This document shows, one piece after another, positions 25,654 to 34,898 of a DNA stretch of 64,000 bases. This DNA is from Bordetella pseudohinzii (lineage in GTDB: Bacteria; Pseudomonadota; Gammaproteobacteria; Burkholderiales; Burkholderiaceae_B): NCBI RefSeq assembly GCF_000657795.2, contig NZ_JHEP02000001.1, positions 310,001-374,000 of the forward strand. The letters are read 5' to 3'. Position numbers and translations under genes: made by a program. Within the stretch, counting starts at the first letter, position 1. Each line of letters starts with the position of its first letter. The notes under the pieces are model-generated. The model saw only the letters and a list, made by a program, of their open reading frames with translations. It was not told the origin of the DNA and did not search any database.

Positions 25654-26156
25654 AGAATTTCAAGACGACGATCCTGCACTTGGATGGAGAACCGACATTT
25701 GCCATTCTGCACTACGCTGATTACCAGCGACTCTTGGCCATTGCATCATCAACCGAAGAGCCTCTTTCCTTGCCGGCAACCAATCGAGACTTACAAGAGA
25801 GCTTGGAGATCGCAGCCGACCTTTTGGCATCGCCCTCGTGTGCCGAGGCCGCCGTTAGTCTCGCAGAGCGCCCTCCCCGTCGAATCCCTGAGAATGGCAC
25901 TATTCCCCATGAAGTCATCGAAAGCGCGGTGCACAACCATTGGCTGTTGGTTCGCGCCTGGCGGGAATACCTTGGCGTTACTCCTTCCATGATGGCACAC
26001 CGCCTTACCGTTCCAGCCGTAGTTTATTTGGACATGGAAGCCAAGTTCAATCGCCTATCAAATGAGGCTCGCCAAGATATTGCCGACGTGTTGGGTCTGA
26101 AGCCTGAACAGCTCATCGTAGCGACTAACCGTAGACTGCGGCGCGAGTTCCCTTAG
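25650..26156 (+). CDS. Phd-like/helix-turn-helix protein, candidate antitoxin
   Basis: A 168-residue protein. The N-terminal part (ILHLDGEPTFAILHYADYQRLL) recalls the beta-hairpin start of Phd/YefM antitoxins (split: DGEPTFAILHYADYQRLL). The C-terminal part (residues about 100-160) resembles an XRE-type helix-turn-helix: LVRAWREYLGVTPSMMAHRL, then DIADVLGLKPEQL. Fused DNA-binding antitoxins of this layout occur with RelE-type toxins. Translation is coupled to the upstream small gene. The assignment rests on layout and weak motifs. Confidence 0.55.
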   Translation: MKNFKTTILHLDGEPTFAILHYADYQRLLAIASSTEEPLSLPATNRDLQESLEIAADLLASPSCAEAAVSLAERPPRRIPENGTIPHEVIESAVHNHWLLVRAWREYLGVTPSMMAHRLTVPAVVYLDMEAKFNRLSNEARQDIADVLGLKPEQLIVATNRRLRREFP

Positions 26157-26740
26157 AGCTAACCGTTAACGGAAACGGCGGCATTCGGTCTATAACCAGG
26201 ACACGATATCCCTCATCCTCACGATAGCGTGGCCAAGAGCCTGGTTAATCCAGGTACCGTGCAGATACCGAGTGCAGTGTTTCCAGAATAGGGGCGACAC
26301 TCGCAATGCGTGCGTGCAGATTAGTCCCCCTCAACAGTAGCCCCACAATCAGCAAAGCTGGTCGCGCAAAGGGAACGGCGGCTTCACGCTTACTCATTGA
26401 TAATTCCAGCAAAACAAGGCAGACTCCGCGACCGCGGCTCTGGACACTGCCGTATATCATCTCTACGACAGGAATCAGCACCGTCCGCGAACACCATCTT
26501 TTCTATGGTTCCCGCCCTTGGCGTCAGCACCAACGCTCGTTAACCACCATATTTCGGGGCTCAGGGTAAGAAAAGTGACAGGAATGGCACCGCCCTTCCC
26601 TGCGCGGAATACCCAACATACGCAGCGCGCAGCCGCAGCAATCATTGAGGCCGAGCACGGGTTCCGCGGCACATTGAGTCTGACATGTGCCGCCACTGTG
26701 CCATGCACTGCAGCGCAATCCGCGGACGGCCCGCGCGGCA
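26157..26740. other. Non-coding junction between the toxin-antitoxin pair and the ICE
   Basis: There is no intact gene in 584 bases. Positions 26245-26534 are a decayed relic of ICE cargo, described separately. The stretch 26535-26740 should contain the ICE end, because the trb operon ends at 26741. I searched by eye for the TTTTTCAT attachment sequence reported for Tn4371-family elements and did not find it, so the exact boundary is unknown. Confidence 0.5.
26245..26534 (-). pseudogene. Relic of a NimT-like MFS gene joined to a FecCD permease fragment
   Basis: On the minus strand, 26397-26245 encodes about 50 residues (ARPALLIVGLLLRGTNL, then VAPILETL) matching the N-terminus of the MFS gene at 41552-42757 (ARPALLIAGLLLIATNL, VAPVLETL). 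Immediately upstream, 26534-26413 matches an internal part of the FecCD permease gene around 49259-49319 and 49385-49431, with about 65 bases missing between. Gene order and orientation equal those of the intact cluster, so this looks like a deletion derivative of a second, diverged copy. A frame of 78 codons spans the join but is not a functional gene. Confidence 0.8.
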
Positions 26741-26986
26741 TCAAGTGTCCTTCAGCAGTACGCCCTTGCTCGCAGTGCCTCGCCGGAATCCCCGATCTCC
26801 TGCCATGAATGCCTCCAGCATATAGGGGATCAGCATCATGGCATCGACAGCCTCGCCATATGCCTGCGCGTGCAGCGCGGCGTAGCGGTCGAGGTCGGCT
26901 TTCAGGCTGGCCGGGCAAGCGAAGGTCAGCTTGACGCTCTCGGTCTTGGGCAGCGGCCCGAGCCGCAGCTTCTTGGCCGTGCTCAT
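26741..26986 (-). CDS. DUF2274-family protein, end of the trb operon
   Basis: An 81-residue protein with the family's pattern LRLGPLPKTESVKLTFACP followed by ASLKADLDRYAALHAQAYGE. It is regularly the last gene after trbI in Tn4371-type elements. The start overlaps the trbI stop as ATGA. It may be a ribbon-helix-helix DNA-binding protein, given the short size and SVKLTF strand. No function is established. Confidence 0.8.
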   Translation of the reverse strand: MSTAKKLRLGPLPKTESVKLTFACPASLKADLDRYAALHAQAYGEAVDAMMLIPYMLEAFMAGDRGFRRGTASKGVLLKDT

Positions 26987-28254
26987 TGCGAAGCTCCCCG
27001 GTTGAAGAACAGCGGCTGGTACGGCCGCAGCACAAGATCTCGATTAACGATGATCCGCAACGGCAGGCCCGGCCGCTCGGTCAGCGTCGGCTGGATGTTC
27101 ATGTTGCGTCGGGTGATCTCCTGGCCCACCTGATTGATGCTGTCTTGGGCGCTGTCACGCCCGGCGATGACGACGCGGTTGCCGTCCTGGCGGTTCTCCG
27201 GCGCGGCCAGCTCGGCACCCACGCCCAGCAGCGTCGTCAGCACAGCGCCCGCGACGATGCGCTTCCAGTGCCACTCCACGTCGTCTTCCAGACCCGAGTA
27301 GCCCGCAGGGTCTGTGCCCACAAGGTTGTCGAGCGTCAGCGAGGACGTGTCCGGCAGGATGACCCGGTTCCATACCACCTGTACGCGACTCTGCCCGTAG
27401 CTGACCTGGCTGTTGTAGCGCCCGAGGATGCGCGATCCCTGCGGGATCAGCAGGAACTTGCCCGTGGCCGTGTCAAAGACCGGCTCCGTCACCGTGGCGA
27501 TCACGTCGCCCGGCAAGTCCGACTTGATACCTGTCACCAGCGCTCCGGCGATCACCGTGCCCGCCATCACCTGATAAGGCGATGCCGGCAGCGCCAAGTT
27601 GCCTGAGTTGCGGGTTTCCGTAGCGCCGCCTTTCAGGAATGCCTCTTTCTGGTCTTGCCGGTTCTGCACGGCGGTCGCGTCGGCTGGCTGCGCCGCCGTC
27701 GAGGCCGGCCCGGCAGCGAGTGGGTCGAAGGCCGCGAGCGCGCTGGCAGCGTCAGGCGCCCCCGGCGCCGCCTGCGCCACCGTGACGGCGGCCTGGCCTT
27801 GGCCCCCCGAGCGGAAGAACACCGACGAAGCCGCCGCCGCATCAGCCTCCTTGCGCAAGGCGTCATTGGGATCGTGGCCGGGAGCCGCGTAAGCGGCCAC
27901 GGCCGGCTGCTGTGAGTTCACGATAGCCGGGCCAAGATCGCCCGGTAGTGGCGGCCCCAGCTCGGGCACCTGCGGCGGTAACTTCGAGTAGTCGGCCGGC
28001 AGGCTGTCCAGTCCTTCGGACTTCGAGACGCGATCGACGTTGTAAAGCTCAGTCTGCTCGTTGGCGCCGCGCCGCTGCGGTTGCAGCGACCAGATCGTGG
28101 CCCCCAGCACGGCGATCGACAGGCTGCCGACGAGGATGGCCAGTGTGCGCCGGTTCAGGCGCGTGACCGGGCGCGGCTGGGCGCGCAGCGCCACCGCCTC
28201 CGGCGCAACCTTGCCCGCTTGCGGCGCAAGGTCAGGGGAATCGTCCTGGCTCAT
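26983..28254 (-). CDS. trbI: TrbI, mating-pair-formation protein (VirB10-like)
   Basis: A 423-residue protein: a short cytoplasmic N-terminus, one membrane anchor (LAILVGSLSIAVLGATIW, about residues 45-62), a Pro/Ala-rich periplasmic linker, and the VirB10 beta-barrel domain (GSRILGRYNSQVSYGQSRVQ; GAELAAPENRQDGNRVVIAG, shown to 20). The start at 28254 is 2 bp from the trbG stop. VirB10-type proteins span inner and outer membrane in the conjugation channel. Confidence 0.93.
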   Translation of the reverse strand: MSQDDSPDLAPQAGKVAPEAVALRAQPRPVTRLNRRTLAILVGSLSIAVLGATIWSLQPQRRGANEQTELYNVDRVSKSEGLDSLPADYSKLPPQVPELGPPLPGDLGPAIVNSQQPAVAAYAAPGHDPNDALRKEADAAAASSVFFRSGGQGQAAVTVAQAAPGAPDAASALAAFDPLAAGPASTAAQPADATAVQNRQDQKEAFLKGGATETRNSGNLALPASPYQVMAGTVIAGALVTGIKSDLPGDVIATVTEPVFDTATGKFLLIPQGSRILGRYNSQVSYGQSRVQVVWNRVILPDTSSLTLDNLVGTDPAGYSGLEDDVEWHWKRIVAGAVLTTLLGVGAELAAPENRQDGNRVVIAGRDSAQDSINQVGQEITRRNMNIQPTLTERPGLPLRIIVNRDLVLRPYQPLFFNRGASQ

Positions 28255-28256
28255 GG

Positions 28257-29258
28257 TCAGTTCCTCCGCGTGCCATCCGTTCGCTCGATCCGCACCACGT
28301 CGCCCTTGTCGCCACCCAGGCGCAGCTCGGCCGCGCCGAACAGGCGATCGACGATGTAGTACGGCGCACGGAAACGGTAGTTCACCAGTTGCCCGCCGCC
28401 CTGCGCGCCAATCACGAACAGCGGCGGCAGCTCGCCTTGGGCGATGCCGGCGGGGAACTGGATATAGACTTTCTGCCCGTCGTCGAACGCGCGCAGCGGC
28501 TTCCACGGCGGATTGCTGCCGCTGACCGCGTAGCGGAAGCGCAGGTTCTCCAGCGCCAGCCCAGTATCGACCGGCGCGGCGGCGCTGGCCGCCTGCGCTT
28601 GGCGCTGCAAAGCCAGTATCCGGTCGCGCGGATACTCCCAGGACACCGACGCCATCCACGTCTTCTCCGTCGAAGCCAGTTCCAGCAGGTACGTCCTGCG
28701 GCTGGTGGTGATGACGAGATTGGTCTTGAGTCCCGAGCGGATCGGCTTGACCAGCACGTTCACGCGCAGCTCGGCACCGCTGCCGCTGGACGTGTCGCCC
28801 ACGATCCAGCGCACGGTATCTCCGGCGGCGACCGTCACCAGCTCCTCGCCCGGCTGGAGCGAAACCACGGTCACGCGGCCCACGGCCGCATAGACCTGAT
28901 ACAGCGCGCCATCGGTAAAGGGCCACACTTGAATCGCGTTGACGTATCCCTCGCGCGTGGGTGCGACGCGCGCATCGGCATTGGCCCGTGAGACGCGCAC
29001 CTTCTCGGCGGCTGGCTCCGGCGTGGGCTTGGCGTCCTCGGCTTCGGGCAACGGCTTCAACTGCGCCGGCATCGGCAGCACCTCGGGCACGGCCACCACC
29101 TCCACCGGCACCGGCGGCTCTGGCAGCGGCTGGGCCTGCACCGGCTCATCGAGCGAGATGGTTGGCGGTGGCTTGCCCTGAGAGGCGCAGCCCGTGAACA
29201 GAACAGTCGATGCAAGCAGGATCACCGGCAAAGCGGCTTTGCGGAAAAGATCATTCAT
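28257..29258 (-). CDS. trbG: TrbG, outer-membrane channel component (VirB9-like)
   Basis: A 333-residue protein with a lipoprotein signal (ASTVLFTGC lipobox), a Pro/Glu-rich linker, and the CagX/VirB9 domain: VNAIQVWPFTDGALYQVYAA, VNVLVKPIRSGLKTNLVITT (each 20 or fewer), and a C-terminal YIVDRLFGAAELRLG. Start ATG 29258 overlaps the trbF stop by 4 bp. It works with TrbI to form the outer-membrane part of the secretion channel. Confidence 0.92.
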   Translation of the reverse strand: MNDLFRKAALPVILLASTVLFTGCASQGKPPPTISLDEPVQAQPLPEPPVPVEVVAVPEVLPMPAQLKPLPEAEDAKPTPEPAAEKVRVSRANADARVAPTREGYVNAIQVWPFTDGALYQVYAAVGRVTVVSLQPGEELVTVAAGDTVRWIVGDTSSGSGAELRVNVLVKPIRSGLKTNLVITTSRRTYLLELASTEKTWMASVSWEYPRDRILALQRQAQAASAAAPVDTGLALENLRFRYAVSGSNPPWKPLRAFDDGQKVYIQFPAGIAQGELPPLFVIGAQGGGQLVNYRFRAPYYIVDRLFGAAELRLGGDKGDVVRIERTDGTRRN

Positions 29259-29959
29259 GGCTTGGTTCCTTCGGAAGAATCCAGTTCGCGGCTCCACGAC
29301 AAGCCGTTGACGTAGATGCCCAAGGGGTTCTTGCGCAGGCGTTCTTCGGTGCGTGGCGGCTGGAGCACGATGGACACCACCGCCGTCCACCTCTCCAGGC
29401 CCGCCGCGGCGCCGTTGACGTAGCGGCGCTCCGTCCAGCGCACGTTGAAAGACGTATCGCTGGCGCGCACGACACTGGTGATCTGCACCGTCACCGACTC
29501 CTTACCGATGCGCGCGAACGGATCGTTGAGCCGTGCGTAGTCGTTGAGCACGGCCGCGCCCTTGTCGGTCGTGTAGTCGTAGGCGTCCAGCCAGTTCTGG
29601 CGGACGACGATGGGGTCGATGGACAGCGAACGCACCAGCGTCACGAAGCGCGCGATGTGGTGCGCGGTCTGCGCGTCGTTGGGCCGGTACGGCGTGGCGG
29701 CCTCCCCCACGGCGCGCACCTGGCCTGCGTTGTCCACCTCCACGACGTAGGGCGTCACGAAGGACTGCGCCGAGCGCCACACCAGGCCGCAGGCCATCAA
29801 CAGCGCGAGCGTCAGGCAGCCGAAGGCCATCAGGCGCCAGTTCTTCGCCTGCACGCGCGGCGAGCCGATACGGTCGTCCCACACCTGGCCGGCAGCTTGG
29901 TACGGCGTGGCAGGCTGCGGCGTGTCGGCATAGCGCACCTGCGGTTTTCTGAATCGCAT
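29255..29959 (-). CDS. trbF: TrbF, inner-membrane assembly protein (VirB8-like)
   Basis: A 234-residue protein with one N-terminal membrane segment (RLMAFGCLTLALLMACGLVW) and a periplasmic VirB8-like domain (TPYRPNDAQTAHHIARFVTL; RWTERRYVNGAAAGLERW). The C-terminus retains NPLGIYVNGLSWSREL, a family hallmark. It lies between trbL (24 bp gap) and trbG (4-bp overlap). Confidence 0.92.
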   Translation of the reverse strand: MRFRKPQVRYADTPQPATPYQAAGQVWDDRIGSPRVQAKNWRLMAFGCLTLALLMACGLVWRSAQSFVTPYVVEVDNAGQVRAVGEAATPYRPNDAQTAHHIARFVTLVRSLSIDPIVVRQNWLDAYDYTTDKGAAVLNDYARLNDPFARIGKESVTVQITSVVRASDTSFNVRWTERRYVNGAAAGLERWTAVVSIVLQPPRTEERLRKNPLGIYVNGLSWSRELDSSEGTKP

Positions 29960-29983
29960 GGTCAGTTCTCCTTGTGAATCGCC

Positions 29984-31363
29984 CTAGTCGTCGGAGCCGC
30001 GCAGGCTCGGGCCTTGCCCCGAGCCGCCACCGTCGCCGCCGCGCAGCGTGTGCGCGGCGGTGGTCGCGGCGTGGGTGAGTTGCTGGCGGCGATGCAGCCG
30101 CTTGGCCCAGGCGGGTTGTTCCGGCTTCTGTGCAGCGACGCCGCCTGCGGGGGCTTCTCCTGCGGAGGCTTGGCCGGTTGACGCGCCAGCGTCGGCCGTC
30201 GAGCCATTCCAGCCAGCACGGAACGGAGCGGCCATCCGCTGCCCGGCAGCGGAAGCACGCGACGCAACCGCGCGTCCGGCCGACTGCGCGCCGGTCTTGG
30301 CGACATTTCCCAGGCCCGCCATCGCGCCCTTTGCGCCGCCGCCAGCGGCGGCGGAACCGGCCTGAAACGCCGACTTCGCACTGCTGGCCGCCGACGTGGC
30401 GGCGCGCGCGCCGCTACCGGCCAGCTTGGCGGCAGCCGGGGCCATGCGCGCGCCAGCAGCCACGGCGCCACCCACGCCCGTCGCAGCGGCGCCGATGGCG
30501 ACCGCCGTGCCGGCAGCGCCGACAGCAGCACCGGCCATTGCGCCCGCGCCGAGCTGCGGCGCACCGGACACGAGGCCCGTGGCGATGCCGGGGCCGAAGA
30601 TCCCGAGCGCCAGCAAGGTGAGCGAGGCCAGCATGATGACCAGCGCGTGGTCGATGGACGGCTCATCGGGATGAACTTGGAACTCGGCGAACAGGCCCGA
30701 GCCGATGCCGACGATCACGGCCAGCACCAGTACCTTGACGCCGGACGACACCACGTTGCCCAGCACCTTCTCGGCGAGGAACGCGGTCTTGTTCCAGAGC
30801 GCGAATGGCACCAGCACGAATCCGGCAAGCGTGGTCAGCTTGAACTCGATCAGCGTGATGAACAGTTGGATCGCCAGTACGAAGAAGCACAAGACCACGA
30901 CCAGCCATGCGAGGAACATCACCACGATGGGGTCGAGGTTCACGAACACTTCGGGAAAGCCCGCCATCTCGCCGATCTGCTCCAGAATCGGCGCCCCGGC
31001 GTCGATGCCGGTTTTCGCTAGCCGGCCCGGTTGCAAGAAGTTCTCCATCGTGATGGCTGAGCCGGTGGAGGTGATGCCCAATCCCGCAAATGAGCGGAAC
31101 ACGATGCTGGCCAGCCAGTTGAAGTTATTGATGATGTAGGCGAAGGCACCGACGTAGAGCACCTTGCGCAGCAGCTTGGCGATCACGTCCTCGCCCTGGC
31201 CGGTGGCATGGCTCATGGCCCAATACAGGCCGGCGATCGTCATGTCGATGACGATCAGCGTGGCCGTGAGGAACGCCACTTCGCCCCGCAGCAGCCCGAA
31301 ACCCGAGTCGATGTAAGCGGCAAAGGTGTTGAGGAACTGGTCGATGATGGTCACGTCATTCAT
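29984..31363 (-). CDS. trbL: TrbL, polytopic membrane protein (VirB6-like)
   Basis: A 459-residue membrane protein. The N-terminal third has several hydrophobic segments (TATLIVIDMTIAGLYWAM, then VLYVGAFAYIINNFNWLAS and more). The C-terminal part is a long Ala/Gly-rich soluble tail (residues about 270-459), normal for TrbL. The ATG at 31363 overlaps the stop of the lipoprotein gene. TrbL/VirB6 proteins form the inner-membrane passage for the substrate. Confidence 0.92.
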   Translation of the reverse strand: MNDVTIIDQFLNTFAAYIDSGFGLLRGEVAFLTATLIVIDMTIAGLYWAMSHATGQGEDVIAKLLRKVLYVGAFAYIINNFNWLASIVFRSFAGLGITSTGSAITMENFLQPGRLAKTGIDAGAPILEQIGEMAGFPEVFVNLDPIVVMFLAWLVVVLCFFVLAIQLFITLIEFKLTTLAGFVLVPFALWNKTAFLAEKVLGNVVSSGVKVLVLAVIVGIGSGLFAEFQVHPDEPSIDHALVIMLASLTLLALGIFGPGIATGLVSGAPQLGAGAMAGAAVGAAGTAVAIGAAATGVGGAVAAGARMAPAAAKLAGSGARAATSAASSAKSAFQAGSAAAGGGAKGAMAGLGNVAKTGAQSAGRAVASRASAAGQRMAAPFRAGWNGSTADAGASTGQASAGEAPAGGVAAQKPEQPAWAKRLHRRQQLTHAATTAAHTLRGGDGGGSGQGPSLRGSDD

Positions 31364-31680
31364 GGCGTGTCCTCCGGTTCGGCGGGAACGGCCGGCGCCA
31401 TGCCATCGGCCGGCTCCTCGAAGCTCGGCGGGATCGGCGGCAGGTCGGCCAGCGTCTGGTATTCGTCCGGCCCGGCCTCGCCGGAAAAGAAGCGCCGCCG
31501 GAAGGCTTCGGCGGCGGCAAGGCAAGCGTCCTCGCCCGTGGCCTGCCGGTCGATCGCGCATTGCGCGCGCAATGTCTTCAGCCGCACGGGATCAGCAGCC
31601 AGGGCATCGGCAAGGTTGTCGGCCGGCTGCTTGCCGCAAGCGGCCAGCAGCGCGGCACACAGGACGAGGGCGCATCGCAT
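31360..31680 (-). CDS. trbK: TrbK-like entry-exclusion lipoprotein
   Basis: A 106-residue lipoprotein with signal MRCALVLCAALLAAC (lipobox LLAAC). The mature domain carries a conserved Cys pair (RAQCAIDR and DACLAAAEAFRRRFF) shared with the protein at 39305-39583, and a Pro/Glu-rich tail. Position between trbJ and trbL is where trbK-type exclusion genes lie in this ICE family. Such proteins block redundant conjugation into a cell already carrying the element. Confidence 0.78.
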   Translation of the reverse strand: MRCALVLCAALLAACGKQPADNLADALAADPVRLKTLRAQCAIDRQATGEDACLAAAEAFRRRFFSGEAGPDEYQTLADLPPIPPSFEEPADGMAPAVPAEPEDTP

Positions 31681-31692
31681 GGCGGCCTCCCG

Positions 31693-32436
31693 TCAGTTGC
31701 CGTAGAAGTTCACAGACTGCGGCGTGTACGGCGTGCCTTCGCCCAGGAAGCGCCGTCGCACCTCGCGGGCGCGCTCGGTGGCCGCCGCCTGCCTCGCCAG
31801 CTCCACCGACGCCGCCCGGTCTTGCGTGATCTGGAGCCGCTGCGACTGGATGGATTGCTTGGCCTGCAAGGCCAGCAACTGATTCATGGCCTGCATCGCT
31901 TGCAGCGCGCCCTCGGCCGACTGGCTCTTGCCGACGAGATCGGCCAGCACGCTTTCGTCTTCGCCCAGGTTCTGCGACACCTGCGCCTGCATCTGCATGG
32001 TGGTCTGCAAGCCGTTGAGCGTGTTCCGCCAACGCTCCTGCGCGTCGCGGTACATCTGGTCGCCGCTGACGGTGGCGGCGTACTGCTCGGGATACAGGCG
32101 CGCGAACTCCCGATCGAGGTTCGTCACGTCATAGGCCAAGCCTCGGGCCTGCGCGATCAGCCGCTCGGTCGTCGCCAGGTTGGCGCGCAACTGGTTCACC
32201 ACGTTGGACGGCAGGCTGGTGAGATTCCGCGCCTGGTTCATGAGCATCCGTGCTTCGTTCTGGAGCTGGTTGATCTGGTTGTTGATCTGTTCCAGGGTGC
32301 GCACGGCTGTAAGCGTGTTCTGCACGAAGTTCGACGGATCGAACACAGTGATGGCTGCCGCCGGCTGTGCGAGCATCAGCGACACAGACAGCGCGGCAGC
32401 GAGCGAGGCGGACAGCAAACGGGGCTTGATCTTCAT
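31693..32436 (-). CDS. trbJ: TrbJ, conjugal transfer protein (VirB5-like)
   Basis: A 247-residue exported protein. The signal peptide ends near QPAAA. A long helical/coiled-coil region (residues about 30-215) is rich in Gln/Asn/Leu (TLEQINNQINQLQNEARMLM). The closing FLGEGTPYTPQSVNFYG motif is typical. The start overlaps the trbE stop by 4 bp. VirB5-type proteins sit at the pilus tip. Confidence 0.9.
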   Translation of the reverse strand: MKIKPRLLSASLAAALSVSLMLAQPAAAITVFDPSNFVQNTLTAVRTLEQINNQINQLQNEARMLMNQARNLTSLPSNVVNQLRANLATTERLIAQARGLAYDVTNLDREFARLYPEQYAATVSGDQMYRDAQERWRNTLNGLQTTMQMQAQVSQNLGEDESVLADLVGKSQSAEGALQAMQAMNQLLALQAKQSIQSQRLQITQDRAASVELARQAAATERAREVRRRFLGEGTPYTPQSVNFYGN

Positions 32437-34883
32437 GGTGAAACCTCCAATGGTTGGGGGTTGAGGAACGAAGCAGCCGCCGGTGCGGACGGCAGCAGGT
32501 CAGCGGCCCATTCAAGGCCGCGATGGCGCAGCCACGCGCCGGCGAAGCCGGGTGCGCCGGCCTGCGTCAGCACGCGGTCGATGTCGCGTTGGTCTTGCGG
32601 TGTGGATGCGCCCGCGAAGGCGAGCGCGGCTGACCCCAGGTCGAGGTCGAACAGGCGATTTCCGAGGCGCGATTGGTAGTAGTAGTCGCGCTTGGGCTGC
32701 GCAGCGGCGACGATTTCGATCTGACGCCTGTTGAGGCCGAAGCCCTCGTAGATCGTGCGAATCTGCGGCTCGATGGCCTGCGGGTTAGGCAAGAAAATCC
32801 GACTCGCGCAGCTCTCGATGATCGCGGGCGCGATGCTCGAATCCTTGATGTCGGCGAGGCTCTGCGTGGCGAAGATGACGCTGACGTTCTTCTTGCGCAG
32901 GGTCTTGAGCCACTGGCGGATACGCGCGGCAAACACCGGGTCGTCGAGGAACAGCCACGCTTCATCGAGGATCAGCAGCGTAGGCGCCCCGTCGAAGCGT
33001 TCATCGAAACGCGCAAAGAGGTAATGCAGCACGGCCATGACGGCGGCCTTGCTGTGCATCAGCTCCTCCATCTCGAAGCACTGCACGTCAGCCATGCCCA
33101 GCCGGTCGTGGTCGGCGTCCAGCAGCTTGCCGTGGGCGCCACCTAGCACATAGGGGGACAGCGCCTGCCGCAGCGTGTTCGATTGCAGCAGCACTGAAAG
33201 TCCCGTCATCGTGCGCTGCTCCACCGGCGCACCGGCGAGACTTCCCAGCGCCGACCAGATAGCCGCCTTCTCGTCGGGGTCGACCGCCACGCCTTCGTGC
33301 AGCAAGCGGCCTTCGATCCATTCGGCGGCCCAGGTGCGGTAGCCCTCACGGTCGATGCGCGCGAGTGGCTGGAAGGCGATTTCGCCATCCGTGCCCAGGT
33401 CGTAGTGTTCGCCGCCCTGGCCGAGGATGGCGGCCCGCATGGAGCGGCCCATGTCGAAGGCGAAGATGCGCGAGCCGCGATAGCGGCGAAATTGCATCGC
33501 CAGCGTGGCGAGCAAGACCGACTTGCCCATGCCAGTCGGCCCCGCGACCAGCGTGTGGCCCACGTCGCCGATGTGCGTCACCAGCCGGAACGGCGTGGCG
33601 CCATCGGTGCGCGTGACGATCAGCGGCGGGCCGTCCAGGTGCTCATTCTTCTCCGGCCCGGCCCATACCGCCGACAACGGCATCATGTGCGCCAGGTTCA
33701 GCGTCGAGACGATGGGCTGACGCACGTTGGCGTATGCGTTGCCCGGAATGGACGAAAGCCACGCATCCACGGCGTTGAGCGTTTCGGGGATGGTCACGAA
33801 ACCTCGGCCCTGGATAACACGCTCCACCATGCGCAGCTTCTCGTCTGCGACGGCGGCGTCCTCGTCCATGACGGTGACGGTCGCAGTCAGATAGCCGAAG
33901 GCGACTTGATCGCTGCCCAGCTCCTGCAAGGCGGCGTCGGCGTCGGCGGCCTTGTTGTTGGCGTCGGTATCGACCAGCGGGCTTTCCTGCTGGAAGATCG
34001 TTTCGCGCAGCAGCGCGATGACGTTCTTGCGCTTGGCGAACCACTGGCGGCGCAGGCGTGAGAGTTCTTTTTCCGCCTCTGCTTTATCGAGGCAGAGAAA
34101 GCGCGTGCTCCAGCGGTACGCAAAACCGAGGCGGTTGAGGTCGTCCAGAATTCCCGGCCAGGTCGAGGTCGGGAAGCCCCGCACCGACACTACCCGCAGG
34201 TGCTGATCGCCCAGCATGGGCGCCAGGCCGCCGACCAGCGCGGAATCGGTCAGCAGCGCGTCGATGTGGAACGGCACTTCGGGCACGCCCACGCGATAGC
34301 ACCGCGTCGAGATGGTCGCGTGCAGGTAGGTCAGCGTCTGCGCGTCATCGAGCCAGTCAATTTCCGGCATCACGCCGTCGAGCAGGTCAAAGACACGATC
34401 TGTTTCCGCGACGAAGGTTCGCAGCCGCTCGCGCCAGTCCACGCCATTCGTCGGCGTGTTCTCGTAGAGCATCTTGGCTGCACGGGCGCGGGATTCTTCC
34501 GGCGGCAGGTAAAGCAGCGTCAGGTGATAGCCGCTCTCGAAGTGACTACCCGATTCCTCGAAAGCGGCCCGGCGTTCTTCCTCCACCAGCCACGAAAGCG
34601 GTTCGGGAAACTCCGAGTGCGGATAATCGGCCGCAGGCCGGCGCTCGGCTTCGATGAATAACGCCCAGCCCGATCCCATGCGGCGCAGCGCGTTGTTCAA
34701 CCTCGCCGACGTGGCGATCAGCTCGCCTTGCGTCGCGCTGTCGAGGTCAGGCCCGCGAAACTTGGCCGTGCGTTGGAAACTGCCGTCCTTGTTCAAGACG
34801 ACGCCCGGCGCGACCAGCCCGGCCCAGGGCAGCCAGTCGGCAAGCAAGGCCGGGCGCTGGCGGTATTCGGCGAGGTTCAGCAT
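32433..34883 (-). CDS. trbE: TrbE, conjugation ATPase (VirB4-like)
   Basis: An 816-residue ATPase with Walker A AGPTGMGKSVLL (about residue 450) and Walker B PTLLILDEAWLFLDD (about 640), followed by the KTLRKKNVSVIFATQSLADI segment. The N-terminal CagE/VirB4 domain (GPDLDSATQGELI onward) is complete. VirB4 ATPases power pilus assembly and substrate handling at the inner membrane. It lies 15 bp after trbD and overlaps trbJ. Confidence 0.94.
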   Translation of the reverse strand: MLNLAEYRQRPALLADWLPWAGLVAPGVVLNKDGSFQRTAKFRGPDLDSATQGELIATSARLNNALRRMGSGWALFIEAERRPAADYPHSEFPEPLSWLVEEERRAAFEESGSHFESGYHLTLLYLPPEESRARAAKMLYENTPTNGVDWRERLRTFVAETDRVFDLLDGVMPEIDWLDDAQTLTYLHATISTRCYRVGVPEVPFHIDALLTDSALVGGLAPMLGDQHLRVVSVRGFPTSTWPGILDDLNRLGFAYRWSTRFLCLDKAEAEKELSRLRRQWFAKRKNVIALLRETIFQQESPLVDTDANNKAADADAALQELGSDQVAFGYLTATVTVMDEDAAVADEKLRMVERVIQGRGFVTIPETLNAVDAWLSSIPGNAYANVRQPIVSTLNLAHMMPLSAVWAGPEKNEHLDGPPLIVTRTDGATPFRLVTHIGDVGHTLVAGPTGMGKSVLLATLAMQFRRYRGSRIFAFDMGRSMRAAILGQGGEHYDLGTDGEIAFQPLARIDREGYRTWAAEWIEGRLLHEGVAVDPDEKAAIWSALGSLAGAPVEQRTMTGLSVLLQSNTLRQALSPYVLGGAHGKLLDADHDRLGMADVQCFEMEELMHSKAAVMAVLHYLFARFDERFDGAPTLLILDEAWLFLDDPVFAARIRQWLKTLRKKNVSVIFATQSLADIKDSSIAPAIIESCASRIFLPNPQAIEPQIRTIYEGFGLNRRQIEIVAAAQPKRDYYYQSRLGNRLFDLDLGSAALAFAGASTPQDQRDIDRVLTQAGAPGFAGAWLRHRGLEWAADLLPSAPAAASFLNPQPLEVSP

Positions 34884-34898
34884 CTCGGGGGCCTCCCC

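Noticed and set aside
26535-26740. Search for the TTTTTCAT attachment site of the Tn4371 family
   Set aside because: No copy was found by eye on either strand. TTTTCTAT at 26498 lies inside the cargo relic and matches its homologue at 49400, so it is not an att site.
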